DNA of 11,745 nucleotides from Lentisphaeria bacterium (GTDB taxonomy: Bacteria; Verrucomicrobiota; Lentisphaeria; JABSQK01; UBA12247), in assembly GCA_003477185.1 (NCBI GenBank), contig DMTJ01000293.1, forward strand, positions 1 to 11,745. The letters are read 5' to 3'. Positions 7,938 to 11,745 of this stretch are shown in pieces. The stretch's first letter is position 1. Each line of letters begins with the position of its first letter. The notes under the pieces are model-generated. The model was not told where the DNA came from. It did no database searches and was given only the letters and a program-made list of their open reading frames with translations. A program made the position numbers and the translations under genes.

Positions 7938-8169
7938 GGCGGGACTATAGTTATGGCGTCCGATTGGTCCACCCTGACGCTGGATCGTTGCGGAGTTCGC
8001 GACGCCGGGAACTTTTTCTGCAGTGGCGTGTCGAAGGGAAGGCAAACAGATGGTACTTACTATTGCTTTCCTCCCCCGGGCGGTCCGAGCGAAAGCTCGG
8101 GCCGCCTTTTTTATGCGGGTGGCGGGGGCATGAAGGATCGACTCGATCTTTTTTCCTCCTGTGAGCCAA
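7938..8169. other. Intergenic leader/antisense region
   Basis: This 232-base gap lies between two minus-strand genes. It holds the plus-strand terminator annotated separately, a second weaker hairpin ending in T residues on the plus strand (AAGGATCG-ACT-CGATCTTTTTT, about 8132-8154), and two mutually exclusive pairings further left (GTTGCG 7987-7992 with CGCGAC 7998-8003, or GGCGTC 7955-7960 with GACGCC 8001-8006). No protein gene is supported on either strand. Confidence 0.4.
8079..8112 (+). terminator. Rho-independent terminator, plus strand, no obvious gene upstream
   Basis: A 12-base-pair stem (GGCGGTCCGAGC pairing with GCTCGGGCCGCC, one G-T wobble) is capped by a GAAA tetraloop and followed directly by six T residues. 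This is a textbook intrinsic terminator for plus-strand transcription. The minus strand has no T run after the stem, so it should not stop the minus-strand genes on either side. Confidence 0.85.
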
Positions 8170-8715
8170 CTACGCCTGTTGGGCGCAATGGCAGAGGAGG
8201 ACGCGAATCTCGAGATCTTGGATGGCCTCGAGCAGACTCCGCTCCGCGCCGGCCTCACACCAATCCACAAACTGGAAGGGATCCCAGCTGGTCCAGGATC
8301 GGATCTGCCTCGCGATGGCACTCTCGGTATCCGCCAGCTGCGCTTGGGCAGCCTGGAGCAGCTCGGGAAATGCTGGATGGTCACCGGTCTTGCGGAACCA
8401 GTACTTGCCGTTGCTGTAGTCCGGCTCGCGTCGATGCATAATGCCATGCCAATAGCTGCCGGTGGGCGTGTGGATTCCCTGGGAGATCATGTGGGAAGCG
8501 TCGAGCTCATCGTTCCAAAGCAGCAGACCGCTGAGGATGGCGGTGCCATAGAGCGGGCGCTCTGCGGGCTGGGCCAGTAGATCCTCGGGCGAGATGCCCT
8601 GCAAAAGCCCTGGAGAAAACGGGCGGGTGGGGACGAGCGGCGCAGGGGTGCGCGCCTGCAGCGGCTCCAGAACGGTCATGGCGCGTGGGCCTGTGAGAGA
8701 ATCAGATGGTTTCAT
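8170..8715 (-). CDS. Conserved protein of unknown function (181 residues)
   Basis: A soluble protein with no signal peptide or membrane span. The N-terminal ~35 residues are proline-rich and probably unstructured. The core carries a striking motif set: [12 protein letters not shown] at 64-75, [20 protein letters not shown] at 83-102, then [13 protein letters not shown] at 104-116 and a tryptophan/aromatic segment [15 protein letters not shown] at 140-154. I recall similar uncharacterised proteins with the same [15 protein letters not shown] core in Verrucomicrobia, Planctomycetes and Acidobacteria, but no family name. The density of H, D, E, R and W suggests a ligand- or metal-binding pocket; this is inference. 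The start may be the ATG at 8715 or the ATG at 8679 (M13), and neither has a good ribosome-binding site. It lies upstream of the GT2-methyltransferase gene in the same direction and divergent from the TIM-barrel gene. Confidence 0.8.
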   Translation of the reverse strand: MKPSDSLTGPRAMTVLEPLQARTPAPLVPTRPFSPGLLQGISPEDLLAQPAERPLYGTAILSGLLLWNDELDASHMISQGIHTPTGSYWHGIMHRREPDYSNGKYWFRKTGDHPAFPELLQAAQAQLADTESAIARQIRSWTSWDPFQFVDWCEAGAERSLLEAIQDLEIRVLLCHCAQQA

Positions 8716-8799
8716 GTTGCTCGGGTAGCCTGTTTATGAATCGTAGCGGGTCACTGTATCGTTCACGCCGGTCATTTCCCATTCCAGTTTGCGCTCAAT
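8716..8799. promoter_or_regulatory. Divergent promoter region between the unknown gene and the TIM-barrel gene
   Basis: These 84 bases separate two divergent starts and must contain promoters for both, unless transcripts begin inside a gene. I cannot find a convincing -35/-10 pair on either strand; TATGAA at 8735-8740 is the only -10-like hexamer and it has no good partner. Confidence 0.35.
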
Positions 8800-9630
8800 A
8801 TGTCTGAACACATCACTGACTTCTCGCGTCTTGCAGTTCATACGCAGACAAATAAGCCATGGTCCCTGGCTGAGTGCCTGGAGAATTACGGGACGGCTGG
8901 GATTACGGCAGTAAGCATCTGGCGAAACGTCATTGCGCCCATCGGGATCGGTGAGGCTGCGCGCCTGGTGAAGTCATCCGGTCTGGCAGTCCCCGCGTTG
9001 GTGCGCGGCGGCTTTTTTCCGGCGGCGAGCGAGTCAGGACGACAGGCAGCGCTGGATGAGAATCGCCAGATTATCGACGAGGCGGCCGCACTGGGCGCTG
9101 AGATGGTGGTGCTGGTGGTGGGGGCGGTTCCCGGCATCCCGCTGGCAGACGCCCGCCAGCAGGTGCAGGACGGCATCGCCGGTGTGCTAGCGCATGCGGA
9201 GTCCGCACATGTAAGGTTGGCGATCGAGCCGCTGCATCCGATGTATGCCGGCGATAAGTCATGCGTGACCACGATGAAGCAGGCCAACGACATCTGTGAG
9301 GCGCTCCAGCATCCGCTGCTGGGCGTGGCAGTGGATGTCTATCACGTCTGGTGGGATGACCAGGCACAGGCGGAAATTGCGCGTTGTGGCGCCAACGACT
9401 GGCTGTTCGGCTTTCATATCTGTGACTGGCGTATCCCCACCCGCGACCTGCTCACGGATCGAGCGTTGATGGGCGATGGCTGCATCGATATTGCCGAGAT
9501 TCGCGGCTGGGTGGAAGCCGCTGGATTCGACGGCTACAACGAGGTCGAGATCTTCTCCGAAGAGCAATGGGCCAGCGATCAAGTGGACTATTTGGCTCGC
9601 ATCAAGCACGCATATCTGACCCAGAGCTGA
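8800..9630 (+). CDS. Sugar phosphate isomerase/epimerase-like TIM barrel protein
   Basis: 276 residues, the usual length for xylose isomerase-like (AP endonuclease 2 superfamily) barrels that isomerise or epimerise sugars, polyols or inososes. The four positions expected to hold the divalent metal are present at strand ends: E143 (AIEPLHPMYAGDK), D179 (AVDVYHVWWD), H206 (GFHICDW) and an acidic residue at E248 or E250 (NEVEIF). VSIWRN at 38-43 and the region EMVVLVVG at 101-108 match early barrel strands. It is cytosolic, with no signal peptide. The start at 8800 lacks a Shine-Dalgarno sequence but gives a normal N-terminus. The stop is 6 bases before the aldo/keto reductase, so the two form an operon and probably act in one pathway. 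Distant members include IolE and hydroxypyruvate isomerase; the substrate is not predictable. Confidence 0.88.
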   Translation: MSEHITDFSRLAVHTQTNKPWSLAECLENYGTAGITAVSIWRNVIAPIGIGEAARLVKSSGLAVPALVRGGFFPAASESGRQAALDENRQIIDEAAALGAEMVVLVVGAVPGIPLADARQQVQDGIAGVLAHAESAHVRLAIEPLHPMYAGDKSCVTTMKQANDICEALQHPLLGVAVDVYHVWWDDQAQAEIARCGANDWLFGFHICDWRIPTRDLLTDRALMGDGCIDIAEIRGWVEAAGFDGYNEVEIFSEEQWASDQVDYLARIKHAYLTQS

Positions 9631-9636
9631 GGCCGC

Positions 9637-10818
9637 ATGCACTATCGACGATTTGGCCGGACCAACCTGGAGATGTCAGTGCTGTCCTGCGGGGGGATGC
9701 GCTTTCAGCAATCCTGGAAGGATCTACCCGCGACGGAGGTCACGGATGAGGAACAGGAGCGACTGGAGTCGACCGTCCGGCGGGCGCTCGGGATTGGTAT
9801 CAATCACATCGAAACCGCACACGGCTACGGCAGCAGCGAGTCACAACTGGGCCGTATCCTCCCCAAACTTCCGCGTGAGAAGATCATCCTACAGACTAAG
9901 GTGCCGCCGTCTCCAGATGGCGGTGAGTTTCGCAAGCTGGTCGAGACGTCACTGACGCGCCTGGACCAAAGCCATGTAGATTTGCTGGGCTTTCACGGAA
10001 TCAATAACCAGGAGATCCTAGACTTTTCCCTCAAGCCGGGGGGGCCACTGGCCGAGGCCAGGAAGATGCAAGACGAAGGGATGGTCAAATTTATCGGCTT
10101 CTCCACGCATGGTCCGACCGACTCGATCGTCAGTACGATCAACACCGGTGAGTTCGACTATGTGAATCTGCACTGGTACTACTTCGACCAAGCCAACGCA
10201 CCCGCCATCGACGCGGCACGCGAGCAGGATATGGGCTGCTTCATTATCAGCCCCAACGACAAGGGTGGCCGGCTCTACGATCCGCCACCGAAACTCGCCA
10301 GATTGTGCAAACCGCTTACGCCGATGGGCATGAACGCGCTGTTCTGCCTGTCACGACCCGATGTGCATACCTTGAGCCACGGAGCAGCCCGGCCGTCTGA
10401 CTTCGACGCCTGTCTCGATTACCTCCCGCTTGTCGACAGCGCCTGGGAAAGCGTGTTTCCGGTCCTTAAGGCGCTGACAGCCGAGGGGCGCCGAGTCCTG
10501 GGAAAGACCTGGCATGACTCTTGGTGGCAGGATCTACCGAGCATCGAAGAGACGCCCGGGCAGGTGAATGTCTACCATGTCCTACGGCTCTATAACATGT
10601 GGAAGGCGTTCGATATGCTCGAATACGCGAAAGGTCGCTATAACCTGATGGGGAACCCCAGCCACTGGTTTCCCGGGAACCAAATCCAGCCCGAGGAAGT
10701 TGGCGAGTTAGCGGCTGCCTTACAAGACCTGCCGATTGGCCCACAGGCAGAGCAGGCCCTGCGCGACGTTCACGACGCGCTCAAGGCCGAAGACGCGAAG
10801 CGCCAGAGCAAATCATAG
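9637..10818 (+). CDS. Aldo/keto reductase with degenerate C-terminal ferredoxin-like region
   Basis: 393 residues. The N-terminal ~270 are an NAD(P)H-dependent aldo/keto reductase barrel: MHYRRFGRTNLEMSVLSCGG opening, IETAHGYGSSESQLG at 58-72, K88 in LQTKV, and H120 in LLGFHGIN. These supply the catalytic tetrad, except that the usual aspartate of DTAxxYG is glutamate (E59), as in some relatives with ETAxxYG. The long C-terminal extension (about 300-390, including VYHVLRLYNMWKAFDMLEYAKGRYN from about 311) resembles the ferredoxin-like tail of 4Fe-4S aldo/keto reductases, but no cysteine cluster is present there. It lies 6 bases after the TIM-barrel gene, with GAGG close to the ATG at 9637, so it is co-transcribed. 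It probably reduces or oxidises a sugar-derived carbonyl/alcohol. Confidence 0.9.
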   Translation: MHYRRFGRTNLEMSVLSCGGMRFQQSWKDLPATEVTDEEQERLESTVRRALGIGINHIETAHGYGSSESQLGRILPKLPREKIILQTKVPPSPDGGEFRKLVETSLTRLDQSHVDLLGFHGINNQEILDFSLKPGGPLAEARKMQDEGMVKFIGFSTHGPTDSIVSTINTGEFDYVNLHWYYFDQANAPAIDAAREQDMGCFIISPNDKGGRLYDPPPKLARLCKPLTPMGMNALFCLSRPDVHTLSHGAARPSDFDACLDYLPLVDSAWESVFPVLKALTAEGRRVLGKTWHDSWWQDLPSIEETPGQVNVYHVLRLYNMWKAFDMLEYAKGRYNLMGNPSHWFPGNQIQPEEVGELAAALQDLPIGPQAEQALRDVHDALKAEDAKRQSKS

Positions 10819-11020
10819 ACAGGCAGATCGCGTAGCGTGGGCTATCGGCTTGCAGTTAAAGGCCCAACGCAACGGGCTGAGACAAGGTACCCCACACCAA
10901 GGGAGGCACGAGTGCACGCCTGGGCTACCTTCGCAAAAAGGTGCGAATCTGCTACCTGGATCGCCATACTTGGACCGAATATGACGGCTTGCATTCCAAA
11001 TATCCCTTGTTCTGCAATTC
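10819..11020. other. Intergenic region after the reductase, possibly degraded
   Basis: About 200 bases with no supported gene and no clear intrinsic terminator. A plus-strand frame starting near 10885, just after a TGA, reads LGYLRKKVRICYLDRHTWTE and beyond; it has plausible composition but no recognised family and runs into the decayed ATPase gene in another frame. It may be part of the same degraded segment. Confidence 0.3.
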
Positions 11021-11745
11021 CGATATTTCAGTGAGCTTCTCGGAAGCTTTTTCCTGCTGGGGCCTCGCGGTACCGGCAAGTCAACCTGGCTCGCACAGAA
11101 ACGAACCAACGCGCTGACGCTGGATCTCCTTGATCCGGATATTCACCGGCTTTTTGTGGCGCGGCCGGAGCTATTGTAAGATTGGCTGTAGGCAAATTGG
11201 ACCGGGCAGGCCATAATCATCGATGAAATTCAACGAGTCCCTGACTTGTTGTCTTTCGTATACCAAGAAATTGAAAACACGGCACGTGATTCGTGCTAAC
11301 TGGCTCACGCGCGAGAAAGCTCAAGCAAATAATGGCTGAAGGGTTGGTTCGAAACTTTGGACACTTCAGCCGTTTTCTCGAGACGATTAGCCTCTCACAT
11401 GGCTCGACTCTCAACATCTCGGAGGTCGCCCGAGAGTGTCAGGTCAGCCGAAAAACGATGGAAGGATACATGTCGATTTTGGAAGACATGCTGCCGTCTA
11501 TTCGTCTTCCGGTATTCTCCAAGAGTGCGAAGCGCGGATTAATTTAAACAAGCAAAGTCCTACTATTTCGATGCCGGTTTTTTTCCTGCAGTGCGCCCAA
11601 AAGGTCCACTAGCACCTAAGAGATCGCGAGCCTCGCATTGGAGGGCCTGGTTCTCCAGCACTTGCGAGCGTGGTGCGGCTACACTGGCGGCCATGAACCA
11701 AACTTCTGGCGGACCCCGAGCGGCACAGAGGTAGATTTCATTGTC
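11021..11745 (+). pseudogene. Decayed AAA-family ATPase with DUF4143 domain (runs off window)
   Basis: Pieces of one AAA/DUF4143 protein lie in order in different frames. Piece 1 (11021-11290): Walker A GPRGTGKS at 11060-11083, LDLLDPDIHRLFVARPELL, then in-frame TAA (11177-11179) and TAG (11189-11191), then Walker B IIIDE at 11213-11227 and QRVPDLL. Piece 2 (from about 11296, shifted frame): LTGSRARKLK joined directly to AEGLVRNFGHFSRFLE, ISEVARECQVSRKTMEGYMSILEDMLPS and RLPVFSKSAKRGLI, ending TAA at 11545-11547. Piece 3 (another frame): SYYFDAGFFPAVRPKGPL. Piece 4 (another frame): LALEGLVLQHLRAW and FWRTPSGTEVDFIV, the nuclease-like DUF4143 end, cut by the window edge. Between ARKLK and AEGLVRN the usual middle (about 80-90 residues, including LLAGRA) is missing. 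The family is often mobile and linked to toxin-antitoxin-like or unknown roles. It is non-functional here. Confidence 0.85.

Noticed and set aside
8079..8112. Bidirectional terminator for the minus-strand unknown gene
   Set aside because: On the minus strand the stem is followed by CGGGGGAGG, with no T run, so only plus-strand termination is supported.
7938..8447. Upstream extension of the GT2-methyltransferase frame by 170 codons
   Set aside because: It overlaps the 181-residue conserved gene in another frame, shows no domain, and is arginine/serine-rich as expected for an antisense-phase shadow. Homology starts at the ATG at 7937.
1..11745. CRISPR array, tRNA, rRNA or intact insertion sequence
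   Set aside because: I saw no regularly spaced repeats, cloverleaf-like sequence, rRNA-like segment, transposase gene or paired terminal inverted repeats.

Overview
The window looks like chromosomal DNA from a moderately GC-rich, Gram-negative-type bacterium. The gene families suggest the PVC group, most likely Verrucomicrobiota or a relative. This rests on the OPT-like DUF6785/DUF6784 membrane protein, the conserved unknown 181-residue protein, and the TIM-barrel/aldo-keto reductase pair, all of which I associate with that group. It is an inference from remembered families; no rRNA or other phylogenetic marker is present. Most starts lack a strong Shine-Dalgarno sequence.

Layout, left to right. 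(1) A complete minus-strand gene for an OsmC-YcaO fusion protein (2-2194). (2) A 520-base intergenic stretch with no convincing gene. (3) A large plus-strand gene for a polytopic DUF6785/DUF6784 membrane protein (2715-5090). (4) A 755-base stretch holding what looks like a broken minus-strand gene with an in-frame TAG (5126-5572), then low-complexity sequence resembling a dispersed intergenic repeat (about 5640-5840). (5) A minus-strand cluster: a conserved unknown protein (8170-8715), a glycosyltransferase-2/methyltransferase fusion (6633-7937) and uppP (5846-6640). The last two overlap by 8 bases and are surely co-transcribed. An intrinsic terminator facing the opposite way lies in the 232-base gap ahead of the fusion gene. 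(6) A divergent plus-strand pair, a sugar phosphate isomerase/epimerase-like TIM barrel (8800-9630) and an aldo/keto reductase (9637-10818), 6 bases apart. (7) A heavily decayed AAA-ATPase/DUF4143 gene (11021 to the window end).

Two functional themes can be argued. The uppP-fusion pair suggests lipid-linked sugar metabolism: the GT2 half resembles polyprenyl-phosphate mannosyl/glucosyl transferases, the methyltransferase half could modify the sugar or lipid product, and UppP regenerates undecaprenyl phosphate. The TIM barrel/AKR pair looks like a small carbohydrate or polyol redox-isomerisation module of unknown substrate. The OsmC-YcaO protein stands alone: no peptide precursor, cyclodehydratase partner or dehydrogenase is visible, so it is not an azoline-peptide (TOMM) cluster here. 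I see no CRISPR array, tRNA, rRNA or intact mobile element. No clearly new multi-gene system is evident; the most unusual items are the GT2-methyltransferase fusion, the orphan antisense terminator and the reductase lacking its expected cluster cysteines.
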